Source: Virgibacillus indicus (GTDB taxonomy: Bacteria; Bacillota; Bacilli; Bacillales; Amphibacillaceae). Taken from it: a stretch of 64,000 bases of DNA. Within the stretch, counting starts at the first letter, position 1, and each line of letters begins with the position of its first letter. Position numbers and translations under genes: made by a program. Under the pieces are notes generated by a model. It searched no databases. It saw only the letters and a program-made list of their open reading frames with translations, and was not told where the DNA came from. This document shows positions 47,631 to 56,716 of this stretch, piece by piece. The stretch covers positions 279,245-343,244 of the forward strand of contig NZ_NPMS01000005.1 in NCBI RefSeq assembly GCF_002266285.1. Direction: 5' to 3'.

Positions 47631-49542
47631 GTGAATCCTCCTTCCCATAGTGGTTTTCCCGTTCATCTGTAAAGGAACGAAGAATAAATAAACCTAGCGC
47701 AGCTGCTCCACCTGCAATCGCAAGCCAATACCAGGAAAATGTTATTCCAAGGCTGAGCAAAAATAGAGAAAGTGCAAATGCTAATGGAAGGAAAGATTCT
47801 GTTTCTATTGGAGCTGGACGTGTATTTGCCGTTGTACGCAATTCTCTGTTTTCCACTTTTGCATACCACACAGGATCCATTTCTTTCACAATTGGCATTG
47901 GATCAAAAGTTTTCTCAGGTGCCGGTGAACCTACACACCATTCTAATGTGCGCCCATCCCAAGGGTCATTTCCAGCCTTCTCCCCTTTCCTATGTGTTTT
48001 ATATACATTCCAGATAAAGAACAGCATACTGATTCCCATCAGGAATGCTCCAATGGTACTTAAGAAGTTCAGAAGGAAAACTCCATCACTTACCTCATAC
48101 GTATATACACGGCGTGGCATTCCTTCAAGTCCCGTAATATGCATTGGAAAAAAGGTTAAGTGAAACCCGATAAGAAATAGCCAGAAATGCCATTTTCCTA
48201 ATTTTCCATCCAACACAAATCCTGTAATCTTTGGATACCAATAATAAAGCCCTGCAAATATCCCAAAAATCGTTGAAGCAATAATTACATAATGAAAATG
48301 AGCAACAACAAAATGAGTATCATGAAATTGGAAATTTGCAGCCGAAACAGAAAGCATCACACCAGTTACTCCACCCATCACAAAGGAAGGAATAAATCCC
48401 AGTGCAAACAGCATCGGTATTGTAAACCGGATCACACCACCCCGGATCGTAAACAGCCAATTAAATACTTTTATTCCGGTAGGTACTGCAATCGCCATCG
48501 TCGTTATCGCAAAGAAGGTATTTGCCATCGGGCCAAGTCCGACAGTGAACATATGATGTGCCCACACCATAAATCCTAAGAAACCAATTAAAGCAATTGA
48601 AATAACCATTACAGGATAACCAAATATGACCTTTTTGGAAAAAGTTGAAATGATATCGGAAAACATACCAAAGGCAGGCAGTGCCAGAATATAAACCTCC
48701 GGATGTCCAAAAATCCAGAATAAATGCTGCCAGAAAACTGGATCTCCTTCTGTTCCTGAGAAAAATCCTGTACCAAATTGCCGGTCAAACATAAGCAGAT
48801 ACAGCGCAATTGCCAGCACTGTAAATGCGATTATAATAAGGACAGAGGTAATCAGGGTCGCCCAGGCAAAAAGTGGCATCCTCGTCATCTTCATACCAGG
48901 TGCACGATGTCTGATAATCGTTACAATCAGATTTAATGCTGTAAAAATTGTTCCCAGTCCGGATATCTGCAGGCCAAAAACATAAAAGTCTGTATCCAGT
49001 CCCGGTGTAAACATCTCGGTCGACAACGGAGCATATCCTGTCCAGCCAATCTCTGGTGTCATATTGATGAAAAACGATATGTTAAAAAAGACGGATCCAG
49101 AAAAGAAAAGCCAAAACCCAACTGCGTTTAAAAATGGGAACGCCAAATCTCTTGCACCGATTTGCAGTGGTACTGCCACATTCATCAGCCCAAGCAATAA
49201 TGGCATTGCTACAAAAAATATCATTAACGTGCCATGTGTTGTAAAAACCTCATTATATTTTTCTCCCTGGAAAACCCAAAAATCGTTATTAGGAACTGCC
49301 AGCTGGGTCCTGATGAATAAAGCATCTATTCCTGCTCTGAAAAAATAGAGGACTCCGAATAAAATATATAATGTACCTATTTTCCGGTGATTGGTTGTTC
49401 TCATATAATCAATAATGAGTCCAAATTTTTGTTTTTTAAGCACAAAAAAGCCGATAGGTATCGCCATAAGGATGGTAAATACCCAGGCGGCGAGAACATC
49501 TGATGGGAGAAAAACAGTTATTCCGAATAAAGACAAATCCAT
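47623..49542 (-). CDS. ctaD: Cytochrome c oxidase subunit I
   Basis: 639 residues, about 14 membrane segments. Heme a ligand region HGTLMIFF (about 105), the CuB/Tyr motif GHPEVYIL (about 279-286; the Glu marks an A1-type proton channel), AHHMF for CuB, and HFHYV for the heme ligands. The C-terminal extension after helix 12 (about 560-639) adds two membrane segments. It reduces oxygen to water while pumping protons. The ATG at 49542 follows GAGGTG; the upstream GTG overlaps that site. Confidence 0.95.
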   Translation of the reverse strand: MDLSLFGITVFLPSDVLAAWVFTILMAIPIGFFVLKKQKFGLIIDYMRTTNHRKIGTLYILFGVLYFFRAGIDALFIRTQLAVPNNDFWVFQGEKYNEVFTTHGTLMIFFVAMPLLLGLMNVAVPLQIGARDLAFPFLNAVGFWLFFSGSVFFNISFFINMTPEIGWTGYAPLSTEMFTPGLDTDFYVFGLQISGLGTIFTALNLIVTIIRHRAPGMKMTRMPLFAWATLITSVLIIIAFTVLAIALYLLMFDRQFGTGFFSGTEGDPVFWQHLFWIFGHPEVYILALPAFGMFSDIISTFSKKVIFGYPVMVISIALIGFLGFMVWAHHMFTVGLGPMANTFFAITTMAIAVPTGIKVFNWLFTIRGGVIRFTIPMLFALGFIPSFVMGGVTGVMLSVSAANFQFHDTHFVVAHFHYVIIASTIFGIFAGLYYWYPKITGFVLDGKLGKWHFWLFLIGFHLTFFPMHITGLEGMPRRVYTYEVSDGVFLLNFLSTIGAFLMGISMLFFIWNVYKTHRKGEKAGNDPWDGRTLEWCVGSPAPEKTFDPMPIVKEMDPVWYAKVENRELRTTANTRPAPIETESFLPLAFALSLFLLSLGITFSWYWLAIAGGAAALGLFILRSFTDERENHYGKEDSHE

Positions 49543-49569
49543 TACCTTCACCTCTAATTACAATACGGT

Positions 49570-50262
49570 CTAATTTTCGTTTACGTAAGTTTCATATTCT
49601 GCAGCAGATATTACATTTGCTTCAAAGGTCATTTTTGCATGCTGCAATCCGCAATACTCGGCACATTTTCCCTTATACGTGCCTTTTTCGGGATTTCTAA
49701 TTTCATAAACCAGTTCTTCTCCTGGCAGCACATCCACTTTTCCGCCTAAATGCGGCACCCAGAACGAATGAATGACATCCTTCGAAGTTAGATGAAGGAT
49801 AATTGATTCCCCTTCAGGAATAACTAAATTATTTCGTTCTTCTTTTCCACTTTCATGTTCAAAGTTCCAAGCAAACTGCTCGGCTGTGACATATACATGT
49901 GTGCCATCTTTTTCATCTGAATCTCCACCGGTTACCGGTGATTGCTCATATGTAATCGCAATAGTTGGCACAGCAAGAACAATTAATAATAAAACCGGCA
50001 GAATAATCCAGGTTGCTTCCAATTTCTTATTGCCTTTTACATCTTTAGGCATGAAATTCTTTTTCTTATCTGTATAGCGATATTTAAATACAAAACGGAT
50101 AAACAAAATAAATACTGTGCCTACAACGATCATCATCAGCCAAAAGCTAAAGATTATTAAAAAAGCCTGGTCACCGGCAGTATCACTTTTTGGTTCCAAT
50201 ACTGCAATATTGCAGCCTGATAACAGGAATAGAAATGGTATTATTAGTACTGCTCTTTTCAT
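49570..50262 (-). CDS. ctaC: Cytochrome c oxidase subunit II (lipoprotein with CuA)
   Basis: 230 residues. A lipoprotein signal ends LLSGC (lipidated Cys near 17). Two membrane helices (about 35-60 and 85-110) precede a cupredoxin domain. The CuA ligands are intact: HSFWVPH and CAEYCGLQHAKM (about 200-211). So it takes electrons from cytochrome c rather than quinol. It lacks the fused C-terminal cytochrome c domain of caa3-type subunit II. It heads the operon with ctaD, ctaE and yerD. Confidence 0.93.
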   Translation of the reverse strand: MKRAVLIIPFLFLLSGCNIAVLEPKSDTAGDQAFLIIFSFWLMMIVVGTVFILFIRFVFKYRYTDKKKNFMPKDVKGNKKLEATWIILPVLLLIVLAVPTIAITYEQSPVTGGDSDEKDGTHVYVTAEQFAWNFEHESGKEERNNLVIPEGESIILHLTSKDVIHSFWVPHLGGKVDVLPGEELVYEIRNPEKGTYKGKCAEYCGLQHAKMTFEANVISAAEYETYVNEN

Positions 50263-50369
50263 CAATACCCGCAACCTTTTTCAAAAATTATATGTTGATA
50301 GCTAAATTCCCTTACCGAGCGGTTGGTAAACATAAACTGGTGCTTCCGCTATTGGAGACTCTCATAATT

Positions 50370-50474
50370 TGCGCGACTTTCGTACTGAATCGCGTCATCT
50401 CGCACCGAAGTCGCGCGATACCACTACTTTAAGTCAAGCCGCACGACTTTGCGTGGTTGTCGCGCGACTTTTCC
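50370..50474. repeat. Degenerate ~21-bp tandem array (TCGCGCGA core), array F
   Basis: About five units with GCGCGACTTT, TCGCGTCATC, TCGCGCGATA, CGCACGACTT and TCGCGCGACT, spaced 20-26 bases. Same family as array E at 27631-27826. It lies in the 290-base spacer upstream of ctaC; the oxidase promoter should be nearby but was not assigned. Confidence 0.75.
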
Positions 50475-50511
50475 CCGCCCCTTCGACCAACTCCCCCACA
50501 AACTTTCCCAT

Positions 50512-50544
50512 AAAAAAAGAGTGAACCACTTACGGATTCACTCT
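50512..50544 (-). terminator. Intrinsic terminator after the phasin-like gene
   Basis: AGAGTGAATCC and GGTTCACTCT arms with a short loop and a seven-T run on the minus strand. Confidence 0.88.
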
Positions 50545-50552
50545 TCATCTGC

Positions 50553-50855
50553 TTATTCTTTTTCTTCAAGCTTTGTTTCAAGCTCTGTTATACGGGCTCT
50601 TAATTCATTAATATCTTCTTTTGTTGCAAGGCCATAGTCTTTTGCCATTTTCTGGGTCTGTTCAAATTGCTTTGTATTCCATTCGTCTTTTTTCATTTCA
50701 CCTTTATCAACAAAGTTTTTCATTACAGTCCTGGCTTGATCCTGTGTCAGTTCATTTTTATCAACGAGTTCCTGCAGCTTCTGGTCAAATTTCTCTTTGC
50801 TGCTTACTGCAGCTCCAAGTCCAAGCAAAAAGCCTTTTTTAAGAATTTCATTCAT
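50553..50855 (-). CDS. Phasin-like coiled-coil protein
   Basis: 100 residues. It begins MNEILKKGFLLGLGAAVSSKEKFDQKLQELVDKNELTQDQARTVM, typical of small phasin-family proteins of Firmicutes, with a C-terminal coiled coil INELRARITELETKLEEKE. True phasins coat polyhydroxyalkanoate granules; whether this one does is unknown. A GGGGGTG site precedes the ATG at 50855. The 117-bp repeat lies directly in front of it. It follows the AarF gene. Confidence 0.72.
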   Translation of the reverse strand: MNEILKKGFLLGLGAAVSSKEKFDQKLQELVDKNELTQDQARTVMKNFVDKGEMKKDEWNTKQFEQTQKMAKDYGLATKEDINELRARITELETKLEEKE

Positions 50856-50872
50856 TGCCAACACCCCCTCAT

Positions 50873-50987
50873 TAGAAAACTTGGCATTCGCCATGACCTT
50901 GGGCGATGCCTTAGTTCGACGAAAAATACTTTTCGTCTGCGATGCCAATGCTTCGAAGCGTTTCTTATGCACTTATACTGATTTCCG
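50873..50987 (-). repeat. 117-bp dispersed repeat, copy 2
   Basis: Reverse-complement match to 10729-10845: an identical block of about 77 bases with the GACGAAAA hairpin, a variable stretch, then GCCAAGTTTTCTA. It ends 17 bases before the phasin-like start codon, so it would be that gene's leader. Confidence 0.85.
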
Positions 50988-51005
50988 AAAACTCCATGCA
51001 TTGTA

Positions 51006-52640
51006 TCAGTGCAATCTTGTCCTTATCATTCGATAATGCTTAAATAGAATTATACATATTGTAACGATAAAAATTATTGTCAATACAAGAGCAATGACGG
51101 TTATGGCAGCTATGCCGTGAATACTTCCGTATACACTAGTACCAGCACCTATTAGTATCATGATAAAGGAAAATGCCTCAAGCAGTAAATAAAAATGATG
51201 CTTTAATTGCTTCTCTTGTTTATTTTTCTGCCACCTTCTATCCTTTTCCCCACTTTCCAGCCAATTTAACATAGCCTTTGGAAAAGAAAAAAACGGTTCA
51301 ATCGTATCCTTTGCATATTGCTTATAAAATATTTCTGCTAAATTTTTGCTCCCGAACCATTTTTTGATTTTTGGCTTCGACCACTGAACTATGTCTATAT
51401 CAGGATAGACAACGAATAATATACCTATAACGATAGATATTGCCCGTCCAAGATATGCGTAATCTGCCGGTATTTGAATCGGCTGATCTTTTATTATTTC
51501 TATGATTTCCTCTTTAATTTGATCCAATGTTTGTGCATCCATATTTTTGAAAGAACCGTTCTGGTACATTTCAAGTGTTTGCTTGATTGTTTTTTTCAGT
51601 TTCCTTTTATTCGCATATGGAAGGAGGAAATTCATCTCGTCCAATGCTTCTAATACCATGTCATAATTGTCAACAATCATTCCCTGAATCAAAAGCTTAA
51701 AATAATGTGTATCCTCTTTGCTAACTTCCCCAATCATTCCAAAATCGATAATTACAATCCTGCCATCCTTTTGAATTAAAACATTCCCGGCATGCGGGTC
51801 TGCGTGAAATTTACCTACATTTAGAAACTGATCGATATAAAAGTCAAATAAATTTTTTGCCGTTTGCTGTTTGTTTATCCGATGATTTTCCATAAAGGCA
51901 TGATCCGTAATTTTTGCACCACTAATCCATTCCATTACTAGCACCTTTTTCGTACACAGAGAATTATAATAGGCTGGAATATAGATGGACTCATTGTCCT
52001 GATAACGATCCTTGAAATATTCAGCATAGGAAAGTTCCTTTTCAAAGTTCAGTTCCCTGTCCATTACATAAATAAGCTCCCGATAAAGCTCCTTCAAATC
52101 AGCTCTTTTCCCAAATGATGTAAAAACAGATAATATCCAGAAAACAATTTTCAATGCAACAAAATCCTTATGAAAGATCTCCTGAATACGATACCGCTGT
52201 ACTTTTATTGCCACTTTGGAGCCATCATTTAACATCGCAAGATAAACCTCTCCAATTGATGCAGAAGCAATGGAAGTTTCTTTGATTTCCTTTATATGTT
52301 CATCAAGCGGAACGCCCCACTCCTCCTCCAAGAGAGATTTTGCATAGTCGTAGGGCATTGGCGGCACCCTGTCCACCAGCCCTGTCAGTTCCCTGATAAA
52401 AACATCCGGCATAAAGTCAGCTCTTGTGCTGAGGAATTGACCGACCTTTATTAGTACTCCTCCCAATTTCACGGCCTTTACCCGATATTCCTTCGCAAGC
52501 TTCACTAATAGCCTGTCCCACTTATTTTTTGTGCTTTCATCCCAGATACTATGGCGAAAATGAAAGAAGGTTATTTGGAAAATAAATTTAACAGCAATCC
52601 AAACGATTACTGTACATCGATAAATCAAGCTGTATTTCAA
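51006..52640 (-). CDS. AarF/ABC1/UbiB family atypical kinase
   Basis: 544 residues. KxGQ motif of the family in GGVLIKVGQFLSTRADFMP (about 60-78), ExD in EWGVPLDEH, an Ala-rich loop SIASASIGEVYLA, HADPHAGNVLI and IIDFGMIGEVSKEDT for nucleotide and metal binding. Two C-terminal membrane helices (about 480-535). Such proteins support quinone or lipid metabolism. I chose the TTG at 52640, six bases after GAGGTG; 16 more codons upstream have no site. Confidence 0.9.
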   Translation of the reverse strand: MKYSLIYRCTVIVWIAVKFIFQITFFHFRHSIWDESTKNKWDRLLVKLAKEYRVKAVKLGGVLIKVGQFLSTRADFMPDVFIRELTGLVDRVPPMPYDYAKSLLEEEWGVPLDEHIKEIKETSIASASIGEVYLAMLNDGSKVAIKVQRYRIQEIFHKDFVALKIVFWILSVFTSFGKRADLKELYRELIYVMDRELNFEKELSYAEYFKDRYQDNESIYIPAYYNSLCTKKVLVMEWISGAKITDHAFMENHRINKQQTAKNLFDFYIDQFLNVGKFHADPHAGNVLIQKDGRIVIIDFGMIGEVSKEDTHYFKLLIQGMIVDNYDMVLEALDEMNFLLPYANKRKLKKTIKQTLEMYQNGSFKNMDAQTLDQIKEEIIEIIKDQPIQIPADYAYLGRAISIVIGILFVVYPDIDIVQWSKPKIKKWFGSKNLAEIFYKQYAKDTIEPFFSFPKAMLNWLESGEKDRRWQKNKQEKQLKHHFYLLLEAFSFIMILIGAGTSVYGSIHGIAAITVIALVLTIIFIVTICIILFKHYRMIRTRLH

Positions 52641-52763
52641 CACGAACACCTCATCATACTTTACCCTGGATAAATTTATATAACACACTTTTTTTCAAAT
52701 CGTATACTTATATTTACTCTTCCCTTATAATAAAAAGATAGTTAATACTTAGGATGGTGGCTT

Positions 52764-54107
52764 ATGGAAAATCAGTTTAAAGTAACAGATCATTTAAAAT
52801 TTATTATCCCATCTTTAATAGGTGTCTTTTTATTCATGATGCCTGTAAAGACAGACGATGGATATACGATACCAATTGGATTATTGTCCAATTGGCTCCA
52901 GGATGTGCTTGCAAATCAGTTATCAGCAATTATGACCTTTATTATTGTTATTACAGCAATTTTCACCGTGATTGCTAAAGCAATTGGACCAGATGCATTT
53001 AGCAGAACACCATTTTTCCAAAAGCTTTTTTATATGAATGGGTTCTGGACAATAACCAGGGTTGTTGCAGCCGTCTTTGTGATAATGGTTTATTTTAAGT
53101 TAGGACCTGAAGCAATACATAGTGAAGTTACTGGTGAGACATTGATGGGGCTTCTTCATGTATTATTTGCAGTCTTTTTATTTGCCGGAATGTTCCTTCC
53201 GCTATTGATGAATTTTGGATTGCTGGAGCTTTTTGGTACATTGATGACCAAAATAATGCGGCCATTGTTCAAACTTCCGGGTCGATCATCCATTGATGCA
53301 TTGGCATCCTGGATTGGTGATGGAACAATCGGCGTACTTCTGACAAGTAAGCAATATGAGGATGGCTATTATACGAAACGCGAGGCTGCTGTTATTGGAA
53401 CAACATTCTCGGTGGTTTCCATCACATTTACACTCGTAGTTATTTCCGAAGTTGACCTTGGTCATATGTTTGTTCCATTCTACCTGACAGTACTGGCAGC
53501 AGGATTCGTTGCCGCATTAATCATGCCGCGGATTCCACCGCTTTCAAGAAAAGCAGATACTTATGTAACCAAAGATACTGTCAAGATGACTGAGGAAATC
53601 CCAGAGGGTTATAATGCATTTACATTCGGTTATAAAAGCGCCCTCAAGCGAAGTAAACAGGAAACAAGTGTTTATAAATTCTTAAAAGATGGCGGCCAGA
53701 ACATACTTGATATGTGGATGGGTGTAGCACCAATCGTCATGGCATTTGGATTGGTTGCATTAATGATTGCTGAATTCACACCTGTATTTCAGTGGCTCGG
53801 AATGCCATTTATTCCACTGCTTGAATTGATGCAAATTCCATTTGCACAAGAAGCATCAGAAACAATCCTGATTGGCTTTGCAGATATGTTTCTGCCAGCA
53901 ATTATCGGTTCATCCATTGAAGCTGAAATAACACGCTTCATTATTGCTGCATTATCTGTTACCCAATTAATCTACATGTCCGAAGTGGGAGGCCTGTTAC
54001 TGGGTTCGAAGGTTCCCGTATCTTTTATTGAATTATTCATTATCTTCCTGCTTCGCACACTTATTACACTGCCGGTTATTACACTGATCGCGCATATGAT
54101 CTTTTAA
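52764..54107 (+). CDS. YjiH family transporter with nucleoside-recognition (Gate) domains
   Basis: 447 residues with about ten or eleven membrane segments and two Gate domains (about 125-260 and 310-440). ALASWIGDGTIGVLLTSKQYEDGYYTKREAAVIGTTFSVVSITFTLVV is the YjiH signature. The substrate is unknown. It stands alone, transcribed opposite to its neighbours, with its own terminator. Confidence 0.85.
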   Translation: MENQFKVTDHLKFIIPSLIGVFLFMMPVKTDDGYTIPIGLLSNWLQDVLANQLSAIMTFIIVITAIFTVIAKAIGPDAFSRTPFFQKLFYMNGFWTITRVVAAVFVIMVYFKLGPEAIHSEVTGETLMGLLHVLFAVFLFAGMFLPLLMNFGLLELFGTLMTKIMRPLFKLPGRSSIDALASWIGDGTIGVLLTSKQYEDGYYTKREAAVIGTTFSVVSITFTLVVISEVDLGHMFVPFYLTVLAAGFVAALIMPRIPPLSRKADTYVTKDTVKMTEEIPEGYNAFTFGYKSALKRSKQETSVYKFLKDGGQNILDMWMGVAPIVMAFGLVALMIAEFTPVFQWLGMPFIPLLELMQIPFAQEASETILIGFADMFLPAIIGSSIEAEITRFIIAALSVTQLIYMSEVGGLLLGSKVPVSFIELFIIFLLRTLITLPVITLIAHMIF

Positions 54108-54132
54108 AAATATTCTTCTTTGAAATAACGAC

Positions 54133-54169
54133 AAAAGCAGGCAGCTTCAAATTCAGCTGCCTGCTTTCT
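54133..54169. terminator. Terminator after the YjiH gene (usable from both sides)
   Basis: AAAGCAGGCAGCT and AGCTGCCTGCTTT arms, eight-base loop, T-rich on the plus strand. Confidence 0.88.
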
Positions 54170-54205
54170 TTATTTAAAAAAAGGGGGGTTATTTAGTTAT
54201 ACGTT

Positions 54206-55033
54206 TCATCTGAAACTTTGTTTCGTTATTTCTTTAATTTTTTCAGTAATTAATCCAGTATTTTTCGGAATTTCATGATCTGCTGCTTCGGATTCAGATT
54301 CTTTTTCAACAAGATTTTGATTAAAACCTAACTGTTCAGCAATACCTTGCATAAAGTCGTAAAAACTATGCATCTCGGATGGACCTGTGTTATAAACACC
54401 TGTTACTTCATTTTGAACCATTTCAACAATAACATTCGCCAAATCATCTACATGGACAAAGGTTCTGATTAGGTCATCACGGAAGGAAATAGGTTTTTCC
54501 GAACGTAAATGATAGGATAATTTGTCTGTCCGATCATCAAGCCTTCCTATCTGGTTTTCTCCATAAATTGGGCCTGCTCTTAGAATAAGATAATTTGACA
54601 GCTCTTTGCTGATTAATCGTTCTGCCTTCACTTTCGCATTCGTATAGTTACTAAACAAGTGATCGTCAGGCAATGTTGATAAAGGTTCCTCTTCACTATA
54701 AGGACCTTGACCTGCACTATAAACAAAATCTGAAGAAATATAGATAAGCTTTGTCTCAGGTGTCAAATGTGTAATCAAATGCATTAGTCCCTGATCTGTC
54801 AGTTCATGCTCATTCGGTCCACTCATTACGGACCAGACAACAACATCGGGATTTTCCTGCTTATAGTAGCTGGAAAAGGATTCCGGATCATTAATATTAA
54901 GTTTATAAAGATTATCAAACATCGGCGGTTCATCCAAGTATGTTCCACTAATCTCGATACCAGGAATACCCTGTAATAGTTTATAAATCGATGCACCTGC
55001 ATAGCCGTTTGCTCCAAAGACACAAACTTTCAT
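54206..55033 (-). CDS. NAD(P)-dependent sugar-nucleotide epimerase/reductase-like SDR (RmlD type)
   Basis: 275 residues. The Rossmann loop is VCVFGANGYAGASIYKLL (about 3-20). Ser/Tyr/Lys catalytic residues fit YISSDFVYSAGQGPYSEEEP and NYTNAKVKAERLI. FVHVDDLANVIVEM is the usual late motif. It resembles dTDP-4-dehydrorhamnose reductase, but no other sugar genes are near, so the substrate is open. The ATG at 55033 follows AAAGGTG. Confidence 0.8.
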   Translation of the reverse strand: MKVCVFGANGYAGASIYKLLQGIPGIEISGTYLDEPPMFDNLYKLNINDPESFSSYYKQENPDVVVWSVMSGPNEHELTDQGLMHLITHLTPETKLIYISSDFVYSAGQGPYSEEEPLSTLPDDHLFSNYTNAKVKAERLISKELSNYLILRAGPIYGENQIGRLDDRTDKLSYHLRSEKPISFRDDLIRTFVHVDDLANVIVEMVQNEVTGVYNTGPSEMHSFYDFMQGIAEQLGFNQNLVEKESESEAADHEIPKNTGLITEKIKEITKQSFR

Positions 55034-55066
55034 GCTTAACACCTTTCCTTTCCCACGTCAGAGGAT

Positions 55067-55208
55067 GTTCAAAAAGTCACCAAATTATAAGCGGCGAATC
55101 TCTTCGTTGGCTTGTTTCTCCGCTACTCACGTATCAATTGCATACGTTCCGTTGCTCAAAACTTCGCCGCCTCGACCTTCTTGCTTCTAATTCGGCGTCT
55201 TTTTGAAC
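55067..55208. mobile_element. MITE-like element, short copy
   Basis: Inverted ends GTTCAAAAAG (55067-55076) and CTTTTTGAAC (55199-55208), with internal GCGGCGAA and TTCGCCGC arms. Long blocks (for example CGCTACTCACGTATCAATTG) are identical to 12102-12374. No gene inside. Confidence 0.8.
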
Positions 55209-55228
55209 TCACACTGTCAGATATAATT

Positions 55229-56245
55229 TTATCCTGTCTGCGTCGATTTTTTGCTGTCTTTACCATTAATTATATTTTTAATAATCGAAGCTTTTCCTTC
55301 AATCATTGGCTGCCACATGCCAAGCACTGGCTTACTTGATAATAGAAGTACGATTACGGCCGAGATTGCCCCTAAACCAACTAAATCAAACAAATTATTA
55401 ACTTCAAACAAATCAGCCTGGCGGAAAAATTGAATGAAAAATCCGTGCAGCAGGTAGACATATAATGTTCTCGTGCCAAGTACAGTTAGTTTGCTATGCG
55501 CCATTGGTACCCATGCTAGAATACTTGCTGTCATAACTGCCGCTGTACCATAGACTAGAAAACGTGCAATACCGCCAAATTCCTCCATTCCAAGAGCACT
55601 GTACGATTTGGATGCCAGAAGCCAGCCTGTATTGAAATCTGGTGCAAAATATATAGCCGCTCCTATTACCCCCATGACTGCCAATGATGCTATCTTTACA
55701 CTTTTTCTTTTCACCCACATAATTTGTTTTTCTGTCAGCCAATATCCAATAAGGAAAAATGGGAAAAAGACAAATGTTCTTGATAAACTGAATGCATGGC
55801 CAATCTCTCCAAAATAGCCAACGAGAAGGCCTAACACAATGGCAGCTGAAATACTTAATGCAGCTGGTATTTTTTTAAACCAAGTTAACAGAATATGCCA
55901 GCTGAATAAACTGAACAGAAACCATAATGACCAGTGTGGATAGAACATCCCGGTCTGCCAGCCTTCTTTTCCAATAAAGAAATAATATCCTGTATAAATG
56001 ATTTGAAAAATTAAATAGGGCAATAGAAGCTTCTTTGCCAAATTCATGATATATTTCTTATTCCCTGAACCTTTAGCGAAAAAACCTGCCAGTAAAATAA
56101 ATGCAGGCATATGAAATGTGTAGATCCACATATAAAGTGTATTAATTTCTCTGGAGCCGTCGGTGAAAGGCTGAATCATATGTCCAAATACCACTAAAAA
56201 AATCAATAATACTTTCGCATTATCAAAAAAAGCATTTCTTTCCAT
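55229..56245 (-). CDS. Acyltransferase 3 family membrane protein
   Basis: 338 residues, about ten membrane segments. The catalytic His is in LLIFLVVFGHMIQPF (about 13-27), and YMWIYTFHMPAFILLAGFFAKG is the second family motif. Relatives O-acetylate sugars, peptidoglycan or exopolysaccharide (fucose 4-O-acetylase-like). No substrate can be named. It lies beside the SDR gene with a MITE between. Confidence 0.88.
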   Translation of the reverse strand: MERNAFFDNAKVLLIFLVVFGHMIQPFTDGSREINTLYMWIYTFHMPAFILLAGFFAKGSGNKKYIMNLAKKLLLPYLIFQIIYTGYYFFIGKEGWQTGMFYPHWSLWFLFSLFSWHILLTWFKKIPAALSISAAIVLGLLVGYFGEIGHAFSLSRTFVFFPFFLIGYWLTEKQIMWVKRKSVKIASLAVMGVIGAAIYFAPDFNTGWLLASKSYSALGMEEFGGIARFLVYGTAAVMTASILAWVPMAHSKLTVLGTRTLYVYLLHGFFIQFFRQADLFEVNNLFDLVGLGAISAVIVLLLSSKPVLGMWQPMIEGKASIIKNIINGKDSKKSTQTG

Positions 56246-56716
56246 TGTTTCTCATCCCTTTAATGTTAAAATAACTGTATATTATCCACTTTACCCCTTT
56301 TTAAAAGTAAATACGTCAAAGTAAACAGGATTTCATTGAGTTGTTATGTTTTTGTAAGAGGAATGAAAAAATGATATCTTTCGGTAAAAAGAGTGGAGAA
56401 TAATGGATTTTAATTTAGTAGTGGTGCCAGGGAAGACTGCCTAGGATAGCTGCCAGAGCTGCCAGCAGACAAATCACATGAACTTACGGAACGCCTCACG
56501 GAAGTTTGTTATAAGACTTTTCCTAAATCAAATACCCGAGGAAACTGCGGCTTATTGGCAGGTTCTATATGACTTTTAAAGCCCATCAACTTCAATAACG
56601 TCATATAGACGGGGCCTATGTTACTTTTCGAGGATCATCAACATCTGATTTATAAATTCCACAGTCATACCATCATTCAACCAAAAAAATGCCTCCCATT
56701 AAGGAGACATTCTTTC
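56246..56716. other. Gene-free spacer between ku and the acyltransferase gene
   Basis: 471 bases without a gene. It has several small inverted motifs (for example CTATATGAC at 56565 with GTCATATAG at 56600-56608) and the ku terminator. The GC content looks higher than typical spacers here at 56420-56630. Confidence 0.45.
56683..56712 (-). terminator. Intrinsic terminator after ku
   Basis: AATGTCTCC and GGGAGGCATT arms with loop TTAAT and seven T on the minus strand. It starts within a few bases of the ku stop. Confidence 0.85.

Noticed and set aside
56565..56608. CTATATGAC/GTCATATAG inverted repeat as an operator or small RNA
   Set aside because: The loop is long (26 bases), there is no promoter or T run nearby, and nine-base inverted pairs are expected by chance in AT-rich DNA.
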